Shown: in pieces, positions 1-5,924 of the stretch
Numbering within the stretch: the stretch's first letter is position 1
Layout: every line of letters begins with the position of its first letter
Assembly (NCBI GenBank): GCA_030751755.1
Contig: JASMFO010000086.1
Coordinates: 1-7,249 of the forward strand
Length of the DNA stretch: 7,249 nt
Direction of reading: 5' to 3'
From: Candidatus Woesearchaeota archaeon
GTDB taxonomy: Archaea > Nanobdellota > Nanobdellia > Woesearchaeales > GW2011-AR4
The notes under the pieces: generated by a model
Told to the model about the DNA's origin: nothing
The model's input: the letters and a program-made list of their open reading frames with translations, nothing else
Database searches by the model: none
Made by a program: the position numbers and the translations under genes

Positions 1-532
1 TAGGAGGTAAATTCCTCGGTTCAAAATTTATAGATACCTTATTGAAATAAATCCTGAGATATTTTTTCATATGCGTTGAATATTGGTATACTATAAATTT
101 TCCCCCATCACGCAAATAATCCCTTGTTTTCCTGACAATGATTTTTTTGTTTTTTTCCTTAATAAGCGAAAAGGGTATTCCTGAAAAGGCATAGTCTATG
201 TTTTTTATTTTTAATTTTTTAAGGTGAAAATCCAAATTTTCAACTGTATCGTTAACTACAACCAAACGTGGGTCCTTTAGGCTGTCACTTAGGTGTTTGC
301 AGAATTCTTGGTTTAATTCGAAACATATGAGCTTTGCGTCAGAATTCAGATTCTCTAATATTTCCTTTGTTATTGTCCCGACACCCGGGCCGTATTCAAC
401 TATGCATGCGGCATTCTCAAAATCTATATTCTCAATAATCTTGTTTATTATATATCTTGAACTTGTAGAGATAGCTGCCACTTCTTTTGGATTCTTGATA
501 AAATTAGAGATAAACTTAAGTTTGGAATTCAT
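1..532 (-). CDS. SAM-dependent methyltransferase, phospholipid N-methyltransferase-like (3' end cut by window)
   Basis: Reading the minus strand from ATG at 532-530 gives 177 residues that run off the left edge without a stop. It begins MNSKLKFISNFIKNPKEVAA and then has ISTSSR, the opening seen in COG3963 phospholipid N-methyltransferases (F..NP..VGAI.PSSR). The Rossmann SAM-binding motif VEYGPGVG is at residues 45-52, the acidic end of strand 2 is E72 in ICFELN, and motif IV is SGIPF at 117-121, where KsgA-type enzymes have N-[LI]-P-[YF]. The last visible residues, RNLPP, resemble the NLPPA near the C-terminus of PmtA-like proteins, so probably only a short tail is missing. The start overlaps the stop of the upstream decarboxylase gene as ATGA, which suggests translational coupling. 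Probable role (inference): N-methylation of an ethanolamine lipid head group at the membrane. A methyltransferase with another substrate is possible. The fold is secure, the substrate is not. Confidence 0.8.
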   Translation of the reverse strand, partial: MNSKLKFISNFIKNPKEVAAISTSSRYIINKIIENIDFENAACIVEYGPGVGTITKEILENLNSDAKLICFELNQEFCKHLSDSLKDPRLVVVNDTVENLDFHLKKLKIKNIDYAFSGIPFSLIKEKNKKIIVRKTRDYLRDGGKFIVYQYSTHMKKYLRIYFNKVSINFEPRNLPP

Positions 533-1143
533 CTTAAATCTGCAATAATTGTACTGCCCCCAAACACTTTTTGATTTATTCTAGCTTTTAATTTCACTTT
601 TTTTGATGGTAATATCAATGTAACCTGGCTTCCAAGCACAATCTTGCCCATCTTTTGCCCTTTATTAACTTTTTCATCTTTACTTACTAGGCAAATTATT
701 CTCCTTGCAAGGAAACCGGCAATCTGTATCACCTTTACTCTATCAATTTCTTTATTTTTTATTATTATTTCATTTTTTTCATTCATTAAGGATCTTTTAA
801 GATTAAATGCAGCGAAAAATTTTCCTTTCTCATGCTTTATTGATTCTACTTTTCCATCAATTGGTGCTCTGTTGACATGAACATCAAGAGGAGACATAAA
901 TATTGAAATGACATAACACTCTTTTGCTATATCTTTTGTCAAAGTCTCTATTTTTCCAAGAAATCCCTTGTTTATACCAATTTTTTCACTTTTAACTTTT
1001 AAAATCCGGATTATTTTTCCATCAGCAGGGCTTACTATATTGTTGCCTTGAGGTATTTTTCTTTTGGGATTTCTATAGAAATTTAATAAGAATATGACAA
1101 TAAGCAGGATTACAACGATTATTGATATTAATAATGCCCCCAT
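529..1143 (-). CDS. psd: Phosphatidylserine/archaetidylserine decarboxylase, short pyruvoyl type
   Basis: This 204-residue protein decarboxylates a phosphoserine lipid head group to the ethanolamine form at the membrane. Residues 3-21 are a hydrophobic anchor, followed by FYRNPKR, matching the F-F-R-[DN]-P motif of short Psd proteins. SPADG (38-42) and MSPLDVHVNRAP (83-94, with H89) are family motifs. The self-cleavage site is most likely LGSQ, between G171 and S172, giving a beta chain of 171 residues and an alpha chain of 33 whose first residue becomes the pyruvoyl group. The length suits the short (PsdA-like) class rather than the roughly 300-residue E. coli type. In an archaeon the natural substrate would be archaetidylserine (inference). 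The gene starts at ATG 1143-1141 with no Shine-Dalgarno site, and a TATA-like element about 27 bases upstream suggests a leaderless message. Its stop overlaps the start of the methyltransferase gene. Confidence 0.93.
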   Translation of the reverse strand: MGALLISIIVVILLIVIFLLNFYRNPKRKIPQGNNIVSPADGKIIRILKVKSEKIGINKGFLGKIETLTKDIAKECYVISIFMSPLDVHVNRAPIDGKVESIKHEKGKFFAAFNLKRSLMNEKNEIIIKNKEIDRVKVIQIAGFLARRIICLVSKDEKVNKGQKMGKIVLGSQVTLILPSKKVKLKARINQKVFGGSTIIADLR

Positions 1144-1164
1144 GATAATTCGTGTTTAATTTAA

Positions 1165-1180
1165 GTGATATAAATATTTA
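1165..1180. promoter_or_regulatory. TATA-like core of divergent promoter region
   Basis: GTGATATAAATATTTA lies between the divergent decarboxylase and radical SAM genes. It contains the perfect 10-bp palindrome TAAATATTTA (1171-1180), so a TATA-binding protein could be seated in either direction. On the minus strand TATTTATATC is about 25-30 bases before the decarboxylase ATG, consistent with a leaderless transcript. On the plus strand transcription would begin near 1200 and give a leader of about 95 bases. This is motif reading only. Confidence 0.5.
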
Positions 1181-1214
1181 TGTTTTTGCGAGATTGAGTC
1201 AAATAAAAAGCCAA

Positions 1215-1237
1215 CGGAAAAAACTTTGTTTTTTCCG
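1215..1237 (+). repeat. Perfect 10-bp inverted repeat (hairpin 1)
   Basis: CGGAAAAAAC (1215-1224) and GTTTTTTCCG (1228-1237) are exact reverse complements around a 3-base TTT loop. The element lies in the probable leader of the radical SAM gene, and the GGAGG at 1237-1241 begins on its last base. It could be an RNA hairpin or a dyad operator. It does not look like a terminator for either neighbour because it lies between two divergent starts. Confidence 0.75.
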
Positions 1238-1239
1238 GA

Positions 1240-1267
1240 GGTTTGAAAATCTATGATTTTCAAAACC
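1240..1267 (+). repeat. Inverted repeat (hairpin 2), 12 bp with one bulged A
   Basis: TTTGAAAATC (1242-1251) pairs exactly with GATTTTCAAA (1255-1264) around a TAT loop. Bulging A1262 shifts the register and adds GG (1240-1241) with CC (1266-1267). The stem would hide half of the GGAGG element and the ATG at 1253-1255. It also abuts CTTTTTAAC (1267-1275), a weak TATA-like run about 26 bases before the radical SAM start, so it could alternatively act as a DNA operator beside a leaderless promoter. Confidence 0.7.
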
Positions 1268-1300
1268 TTTTTAACAACAGAAATATTACTTAGTGTATGA
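1253..1300 (+). CDS. Possible 15-residue leader ORF upstream of the radical SAM gene
   Basis: ATG at 1253 opens a 15-codon frame, MIFKTFLTTEILLSV, ending in TGA at 1298-1300. A strong Shine-Dalgarno-like GGAGG lies at 1237-1241, 11 bases before the ATG. The stop overlaps the start of the radical SAM gene as ATGA, a geometry typical of translational coupling. The radical SAM gene itself has no Shine-Dalgarno site directly upstream. The peptide resembles nothing I know, and so short an ORF could be chance. It may be a leader that lets ribosomes reach the main start, or it may not be translated at all. Confidence 0.25.
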   Translation: MIFKTFLTTEILLSV

Positions 1301-2772
1301 TTTATACAATCTTAGACTGCTACACTGATGAGCCAGCTGGTCTTGGTGTTCCGCCTTATCTGGGAACATATCCAAGGTATGTAGCAGGCTATCTTAATGA
1401 GGATGTCAATTATATAACAATTGATGATTTAAGGTTATGGAAAAAGAATAATTCTATTATAAAGGAAACAAAGATTTCCCAAAAAACAGACATTACAACA
1501 TACAATTTAACAATTAATCATAAAAACACTGAAAAAATATTGCAGGAAACTGACCAGCTAATTATTATTCTTGGAATTCATGTTCCTGGAAAGTATCTTT
1601 CTGCAGTACCTGGAACATTAAAAGAGATAATACCATTAATCAAGGATTTAAAATGCAAAAAAATTCTTACAGGACCTGTTGTTTTCGGCACCCAATTATT
1701 TGGAGGAAAATTTTTTGAGAAAGCTGATTTAAGCGTATTTGACAAAGTTAATAGTTCTATGTTTAATTTTACTTATGATAAAATTAAGGACTATGCTGTC
1801 GATGGGGCAAAAATTATCAAGCAGATTCCTGATTACAGGATGATAGAGATAGAAACAGGACATGGATGTGATGTAGGAAAATGCAGCTTTTGCATAGAGC
1901 CATTAAAAAACAAGGTTGAGTTTCGTGACAAAGGGGATATTTTAAAGGAGATCGCTGAATTTTATAAATTAGGTTGCAGGTTTTTCAGGTTGGGAAAACA
2001 AAATTGTTTCTATACATTTCCAGATGCCATTGATTTGTTGAAAGAAATTAGAAAAAATTGCAAAGAAATAAAGATTCTGCATATAGATAATGTAAATCCT
2101 GTAAAAGTTGTTGCAGACAGGAACAATGAGATAACAAAAGCTATTGTTAAATATTGCACGCCTGGAAATGTAGCTGCTTTAGGGGTTGAAAGTTTTGATA
2201 AGGAAGTTTGCAAGCAAAATAATCTAAATAGTAGTCCTAAAATCGCATATGATGCCATTAAAATTCTTAATAAGTATGGCGCAGGGCGTGGAGAACATGG
2301 AATGCCTAAGTTTTTGCCTGGCATTAACCTAATTTTTGGTTTAAGGGGAGAGAGCAAAAAAACTCATGAGGAAAATATGAAATATCTCAAGAAAGTTTAT
2401 GATGATGGTTTAATGTTAAGAAGAATTAATATAAGGCAGGTTGCTATATTTGAAGGCACACAACTTTTTGAAAAAGACAGAGATAAATTTTTAAGGAAAA
2501 ATAAAAAATATTATTGGAAATGGAGAAATGACATACGGCAGAATATTGACTGGCCAATGCTGCAAAGAGTTGCACCAAAAGGCACTGTGCTCAGGGAGTG
2601 TTATGCTGAAATTTATGATGGAAATACAACTTTCTGCAGACAGTTTGGAACTTATCCGTTGATTGTAGGGGTTAAAGGAAGGCTTGCATTGAAAAAATTC
2701 TATAATTTGGAAATTACCGGGCATATGTTGAGGAGTTTGACCGGTAAACTTACAATGGAAAATGAATTATAA
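1297..2772 (+). CDS. Radical SAM protein, COG1031-like, lacking the C-terminal helix-hairpin-helix
   Basis: This 491-residue protein opens with ILDCYTDEPAGLGVPPYLG (5-23) and YPRYVAG (25-31), the N-terminal signature I associate with COG1031 radical SAM enzymes, mostly archaeal and of unknown reaction. The iron-sulfur motif is in ETGHGCDVGKCSFCIEP (186-202): C191, C196 and C199, spaced CX4CX2C rather than the common CX3CX2C. Further family-like blocks are FRLGKQNCF (230-238), LHIDNVNP (261-268), TPGNVAALGVESF (288-300), LPGINLIFGLRGES (340-353) and LRRINIRQV (374-382). TYPLIVG (452-458) and HMLRSLTGK (476-484) sit near the end. From memory, relatives continue with helix-hairpin-helix repeats after this region, but here the protein stops. 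The in-frame TAG at 1291 rules out an earlier start. Substrate unknown; possibly RNA or nucleotide modification, but that is a guess. Confidence 0.88.
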   Translation: MIYTILDCYTDEPAGLGVPPYLGTYPRYVAGYLNEDVNYITIDDLRLWKKNNSIIKETKISQKTDITTYNLTINHKNTEKILQETDQLIIILGIHVPGKYLSAVPGTLKEIIPLIKDLKCKKILTGPVVFGTQLFGGKFFEKADLSVFDKVNSSMFNFTYDKIKDYAVDGAKIIKQIPDYRMIEIETGHGCDVGKCSFCIEPLKNKVEFRDKGDILKEIAEFYKLGCRFFRLGKQNCFYTFPDAIDLLKEIRKNCKEIKILHIDNVNPVKVVADRNNEITKAIVKYCTPGNVAALGVESFDKEVCKQNNLNSSPKIAYDAIKILNKYGAGRGEHGMPKFLPGINLIFGLRGESKKTHEENMKYLKKVYDDGLMLRRINIRQVAIFEGTQLFEKDRDKFLRKNKKYYWKWRNDIRQNIDWPMLQRVAPKGTVLRECYAEIYDGNTTFCRQFGTYPLIVGVKGRLALKKFYNLEITGHMLRSLTGKLTMENEL

Positions 2773-2804
2773 TCAATTAAAACAATTACAATTTAATCAA
2801 TAAA

Positions 2805-2844
2805 CAATTAAAAATAAATCAAATTAATAATTAATAATAAAAAA
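2805..2844 (-). terminator. T-rich termination region after the FKBP gene
   Basis: Just past the FKBP stop, the minus strand reads six T, then T-rich sequence, then a second run of five T (complement of 2810-2814). Archaeal transcription commonly ends at such T-runs without a hairpin. The 72-base convergent gap (2773-2844) is almost entirely A and T and holds no other gene. The plus strand has no comparable T-run for the radical SAM gene. Confidence 0.4.
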
Positions 2845-3390
2845 TTATTCTATACTACCCAACATTATAGCAAACTGCACATATTCTCCAGCCAAAGGAT
2901 GATTCATATCAACAGTAATGTTTTCCTCCCCTATTTTCTTTACATAAGTACTTATCCTATTACCATCTGGTGTAACTACTATAACCACATCATTGATTCT
3001 TAAATTTTCATAATTATTAATTGTAAGTTTAGGTACAGATATTATAGAGTTCTCTATTTTTGTTCCATAGGCTTTATTTGGCGGGGCCCTAATGTTTTTT
3101 AACTCGCCTTCTTTCATACCGAGCAATGCTTCTTGTAAACCAATAAATAATGGGTCTTTCCCATATACAACCATTACAGGCTCGTAAATCTTGTTGGGAT
3201 TATAGATTCCTGCTTCTATTGCAGCAGCTTCAAAAGTGGTGTCAAACAATGTTCCATTATCGAAGCCTGCTGCATAATCAAATGTAATAGTTTTTCCAGG
3301 CTCTACAACGGGTTCTTTTTCTATTGTGTTACATGCTGAGATTAAAAGCAATATAGCAATACTAGATATCAATAATATTACAGATTTCAT
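2845..3390 (-). CDS. FKBP/SlyD-type peptidyl-prolyl isomerase, predicted lipoprotein
   Basis: This 181-residue protein should catalyse prolyl cis-trans isomerisation and assist folding outside the membrane. The N-terminus is a signal with a lipobox: a hydrophobic stretch at 4-18 and then ISAC, with C20 as the lipidation residue. The mature part has the FKBP pattern: GKTITFDYAAGFDNGTLFDT (32-51), FIGLQEALLGMKEGE (82-96) and the IRAPPNKAYG block (100-109). After this comes an insert-in-flap domain ending in ITVDMNHPLAGEYVQF (158-173), close to the D.NHPLAG..L.F signature of SlyD-like archaeal and bacterial FKBPs. The lipid anchor places it on the outer face of the membrane rather than in the cytosol, where many SlyD-like FKBPs act. 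It is divergent from the gnd-zwf operon and monocistronic as far as seen. No Shine-Dalgarno site is present, and a TATA-like box about 32 bases upstream suggests a nearly leaderless mRNA. Confidence 0.92.
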   Translation of the reverse strand: MKSVILLISSIAILLLISACNTIEKEPVVEPGKTITFDYAAGFDNGTLFDTTFEAAAIEAGIYNPNKIYEPVMVVYGKDPLFIGLQEALLGMKEGELKNIRAPPNKAYGTKIENSIISVPKLTINNYENLRINDVVIVVTPDGNRISTYVKKIGEENITVDMNHPLAGEYVQFAIMLGSIE

Positions 3391-3415
3391 GGATATCTTA
3401 TAGGATTAAAGGCAT

Positions 3416-3427
3416 ATTATTTAAATA
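3416..3427. promoter_or_regulatory. TATA-like core shared by FKBP and gnd promoters
   Basis: ATTATTTAAATA lies in the 81-base gap between divergent genes and contains the palindrome ATTTAAAT (3419-3426). On the minus strand it would start RNA within a few bases of the FKBP ATG. On the plus strand it would start near 3448, leaving a leader of about 23 bases that carries GGGTGGT (3459-3465) as a Shine-Dalgarno-like site 6-7 bases before the gnd ATG. Assigned from position and composition only. Confidence 0.5.
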
Positions 3428-3471
3428 CTAGTCATTTTATTCACTATCAGAATAAAAAGGGTGGTTTTAAA

Positions 3472-4365
3472 ATGAAACTAGGTCTTATTGGTCTTGGAAG
3501 AATGGGTTTCCATATGGTTGAGAGACTTCTTAAACACAAGATTAAAGTTGTTGCGTATAATAGGAATCCAGAGAAAGTAAAGCAAATTTCAAGGAAAGGA
3601 GCTATCCCTGCTTTTAGTGTTGAAGAGCTGATAGGGAAGCTGGATGGAAAAAAAATTGTCTGGATAATGCTGCCTGCCGGAAGAGTTACTGATGATATGA
3701 TCAAAAAAGTTCTTCCGCAGTTGAATAAAGGAGATATTATTGTTGACGGTGCAAACGATTTTTATGGAAATGCGGAAAAGCATGATAAATTGTGCAAGAA
3801 GTATAGCATTCATTTCTTTGATTGCGGTGTTTCCGGAGGTATTTGGGGACTAAAAAATGGCTATACTTTGATGGTTGGAGGTCCAAAAAACCAGTTTAAG
3901 TGCATAGAACCATTCTGCAAAGCTTTGTCTGCCAAAGGAGGTTATGGTTATTTTGGAAATGTGGGTGCAGGACACTTTGTAAAGAGCGTGCATAATATAG
4001 TAGAGTATGTATACTTGCAGGGCATAGCTGAAGGAGTTGAGCTGCTAAAGGGTTTTAAGCAGCCAATTGATATTGTTAAAGCAACTTCTGTTTGGAGACC
4101 TGCAAGCGTTGTAAACAGCTGGCTGATGGATCTGGCTAATGTTGCGTTAAAGAGGCCTGACTTTAAAGAGATTAGTCCGATAAATATGAGTGTTACAATA
4201 AATGAACTCAAACAAACAGTAAAGTCCATAAAAGGGTATGCACCTGCTTTTGAAATTGCTACAAAAATTAGAGTAGATAAAAGCAAGAAATTTACATTGG
4301 GTAAGAGAATGATTGCTGCTACAAGAAGAGAGTTTGGAGGGCATGCTGTAAAAAAGAATAAGTAA
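3472..4365 (+). CDS. gnd: 6-phosphogluconate dehydrogenase (decarboxylating), short form
   Basis: This enzyme converts 6-phosphogluconate to ribulose 5-phosphate and CO2, reducing NAD(P)+. The 297-residue length fits the short, roughly 300-residue class (YqeC/GndA-like), not the 470-residue E. coli type. The N-terminal Rossmann motif is GLIGLGRMG (4-12), and YNRNPEKV (29-36) follows the second strand, with N31-R32 suggesting NADP+ binding. The substrate signature is FDCGVSGGIWGLKNGYTLMV (116-135). The catalytic block is GHFVKSVHNIVEY (167-179) with K171, H174 and N175. The C-terminus has the family-typical RREFGGHAV (285-293). It is the first gene of an operon with zwf, whose ATG follows one base after this stop. 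A Shine-Dalgarno-like GGGTGGT precedes the start. The gene is complete, with no missing key residue noticed. Confidence 0.95.
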   Translation: MKLGLIGLGRMGFHMVERLLKHKIKVVAYNRNPEKVKQISRKGAIPAFSVEELIGKLDGKKIVWIMLPAGRVTDDMIKKVLPQLNKGDIIVDGANDFYGNAEKHDKLCKKYSIHFFDCGVSGGIWGLKNGYTLMVGGPKNQFKCIEPFCKALSAKGGYGYFGNVGAGHFVKSVHNIVEYVYLQGIAEGVELLKGFKQPIDIVKATSVWRPASVVNSWLMDLANVALKRPDFKEISPINMSVTINELKQTVKSIKGYAPAFEIATKIRVDKSKKFTLGKRMIAATRREFGGHAVKKNK

Positions 4366-4366
4366 G

Positions 4367-5884
4367 ATGGAAAATAAAATTGAGCCATGCATGACAATAA
4401 TCTTTGGGGCGACTGGCGACCTCATGAACAGGAAATTACTGCCTGCCTTCTATAAGCTGGAGTTTGAAAATCTTCTGCATAAAAGTTCAAAGATAATAGC
4501 ATTTGCTAGAAAAGAAAAAAGTAACGAGCAATTCAGAAAAGAAGTTTTAAAATCCACAAAAAAATTTTCAAAATTAAAAATAAATGACAAAGTTTGGAAA
4601 AGGCTGGCAAATAAGATTTTTTACCATCAATCCGAGTTTCAGGACGTTAAAGGTTTCAACAGGCTCAAGACTTTAATCAAAAAGATATGCACAAAAAGCG
4701 CTGCCTGTAATAGGGTGTTTTATCTTTCAGCACCTCCAAGCTTCTTTGAGACAATAATAGCTAATTTAAAGAAGAATGATCTTACTGCAAGTTCTGGATG
4801 GTCGCGAATTGTTTTTGAGAAGCCGTTTGGCCATGATTTAAGGTCAGCAAAAAAACTCAATGAATCAATAAAAAAGGCATTTAAGGAAAAACAGATTTAC
4901 AGGATTGACCATTATGTTGGCAAGGAGCTTGTACAAAATCTGCTTGTTCTTAGATTTGCAAACAGCATTTTTGAGCCTGTATGGAACAAAAAATACATTG
5001 ACCATGTGCAGATTACGGTTGCAGAAGAATTAGGAATTGGGACAAGAGGGAATTACTATGATAAGTTCGGAGCTCTTAAGGATATGGTGCAGAACCATAT
5101 GCTGCAGCTTGTTGCGCTAACAGCAATGGAGCCTCCTGTAAGGCTAGATGCATATGACCTAAGAGAGGAGAAGGTAAAGGTTCTAAGGTCTATAGAGCAA
5201 TTTACGCTAAAAGACGTTAAGAATAGAACAGTACGCAGCCAATATGGTGCTGGAGAAATAAATGGAAAAAGAGTAAATGCTTACAGAAATGAGGAGAAAA
5301 TTGATAAAAAATCCAATACAGAGACATTTGTTGCTTTAAAACTAAATATTAACAACTGGAGATGGGAAGGTATCCCATTTTATTTAAGGACTGGAAAAAG
5401 GCTAAAGGAAAGGGTTGCTGAGATAAATATTGTTTTTAAGCAGAATCATAGTGTTTTATTTGATGAGTATGTCAAGCATACAGAACCAAATATGCTAATA
5501 GTCAGGATACAACCGGAAGAAGGGATTTCCTTGCAATTTTCGGCAAAAGTTCCTGGGAAGAAGATGATAGTAGACAATGTAAGAATGGATTTCTGCCATG
5601 AATGCAGATTTGGACCAAATAGCCTTGATGCTTATGAAAGGCTGCTTTATGACATTACAATTGGTGACCAGACCTTGTTTACGAGCTGGGATATGGTAGA
5701 GCATTCATGGAAGATTGTTGATAAAATAACTAAAGCTTGGAGGCATGGAAAGGTTTCTAATTACAATCCAGATAGTTGGGGACCTAAAGAAGCGGATAAG
5801 TTGATTGAGAAAGATGGAAGGAGATGGTACAAACCTCAGAAACCTTCTTATTCAGAGTTACTACAAAATGATTCAAAACAATAA
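4367..5884 (+). CDS. zwf: Glucose-6-phosphate 1-dehydrogenase
   Basis: This enzyme oxidises glucose 6-phosphate to 6-phosphoglucono-1,5-lactone, normally making NADPH, the first step of the oxidative pentose phosphate pathway. The 505 residues match full-length Zwf. The coenzyme site is FGATGDLMNRKLLPAFY (13-29), FEKPFGHDL is at 150-158, and the substrate signature RIDHYVGKE is at 179-187. Catalytic candidates are D181-H182 and H244 in KDMVQNHMLQ (238-247), 62 residues after H182, as between the Leuconostoc pair H178 and H240. EPPV (255-258) and FYLRTGKRL, further along, are also family-typical. It is separated from gnd by one base and has no clear Shine-Dalgarno site, so it is probably translated by coupling. 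Classical Zwf is rare in archaea (haloarchaea use the unrelated Azf), which points to acquisition from bacteria if the host is archaeal. No lactonase gene lies beside it. Confidence 0.97.
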   Translation: MENKIEPCMTIIFGATGDLMNRKLLPAFYKLEFENLLHKSSKIIAFARKEKSNEQFRKEVLKSTKKFSKLKINDKVWKRLANKIFYHQSEFQDVKGFNRLKTLIKKICTKSAACNRVFYLSAPPSFFETIIANLKKNDLTASSGWSRIVFEKPFGHDLRSAKKLNESIKKAFKEKQIYRIDHYVGKELVQNLLVLRFANSIFEPVWNKKYIDHVQITVAEELGIGTRGNYYDKFGALKDMVQNHMLQLVALTAMEPPVRLDAYDLREEKVKVLRSIEQFTLKDVKNRTVRSQYGAGEINGKRVNAYRNEEKIDKKSNTETFVALKLNINNWRWEGIPFYLRTGKRLKERVAEINIVFKQNHSVLFDEYVKHTEPNMLIVRIQPEEGISLQFSAKVPGKKMIVDNVRMDFCHECRFGPNSLDAYERLLYDITIGDQTLFTSWDMVEHSWKIVDKITKAWRHGKVSNYNPDSWGPKEADKLIEKDGRRWYKPQKPSYSELLQNDSKQ

Positions 5885-5924
5885 AAAACTGATAATTAAA
5901 ATAATAAAGATAATTTGATTGACA

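Noticed and set aside
1..532. KsgA/Dim1 rRNA adenine dimethylase for the left-edge gene
   Set aside because: The SAM motif is similar, but motif IV reads SGIPF rather than N-[LI]-P-[YF], and the PSSR-like start and NLPP end fit phospholipid methyltransferases better.
297..548. Plus-strand open frame of 83 codons
   Set aside because: It lies antisense to the methyltransferase, whose motifs are clear on the minus strand. The product has no recognisable domain.
546..560. GGST (195-198) as the decarboxylase self-cleavage site
   Set aside because: It resembles the LGST of E. coli Psd, but in short Psd proteins the cleaved Gly-Ser lies in the F/L-G-S-[QR]-V block, here G171-S172. Cleavage at GGS would leave an alpha chain of only eight residues.
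1215..1272. Hairpins read as a factor-independent terminator
   Set aside because: They are followed by a short T-run (1268-1272), but they lie between two divergent starts, so there is no upstream transcript to end, except as attenuation within the leader.
2010..2357. Minus-strand open frame inside the radical SAM gene
   Set aside because: It is antisense to conserved radical SAM blocks and has no motif or promoter of its own.
2773..2844. Repeated CAATTAAAA (2774-2782 and 2805-2813) as a functional repeat
   Set aside because: There are only two copies in a gap that is nearly pure A and T, so chance is the simplest explanation.
3948..4425. Two overlapping minus-strand open frames across the gnd-zwf junction
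   Set aside because: They are antisense to the conserved catalytic part and C-terminus of gnd and to the coenzyme site of zwf. Their products look like arbitrary hydrophobic translations.
5919..5924. TTG start two codons before the cyclase ATG
   Set aside because: The ATG at 5925 begins MKIYDIS, where family members usually start. The TTG adds nothing supported.
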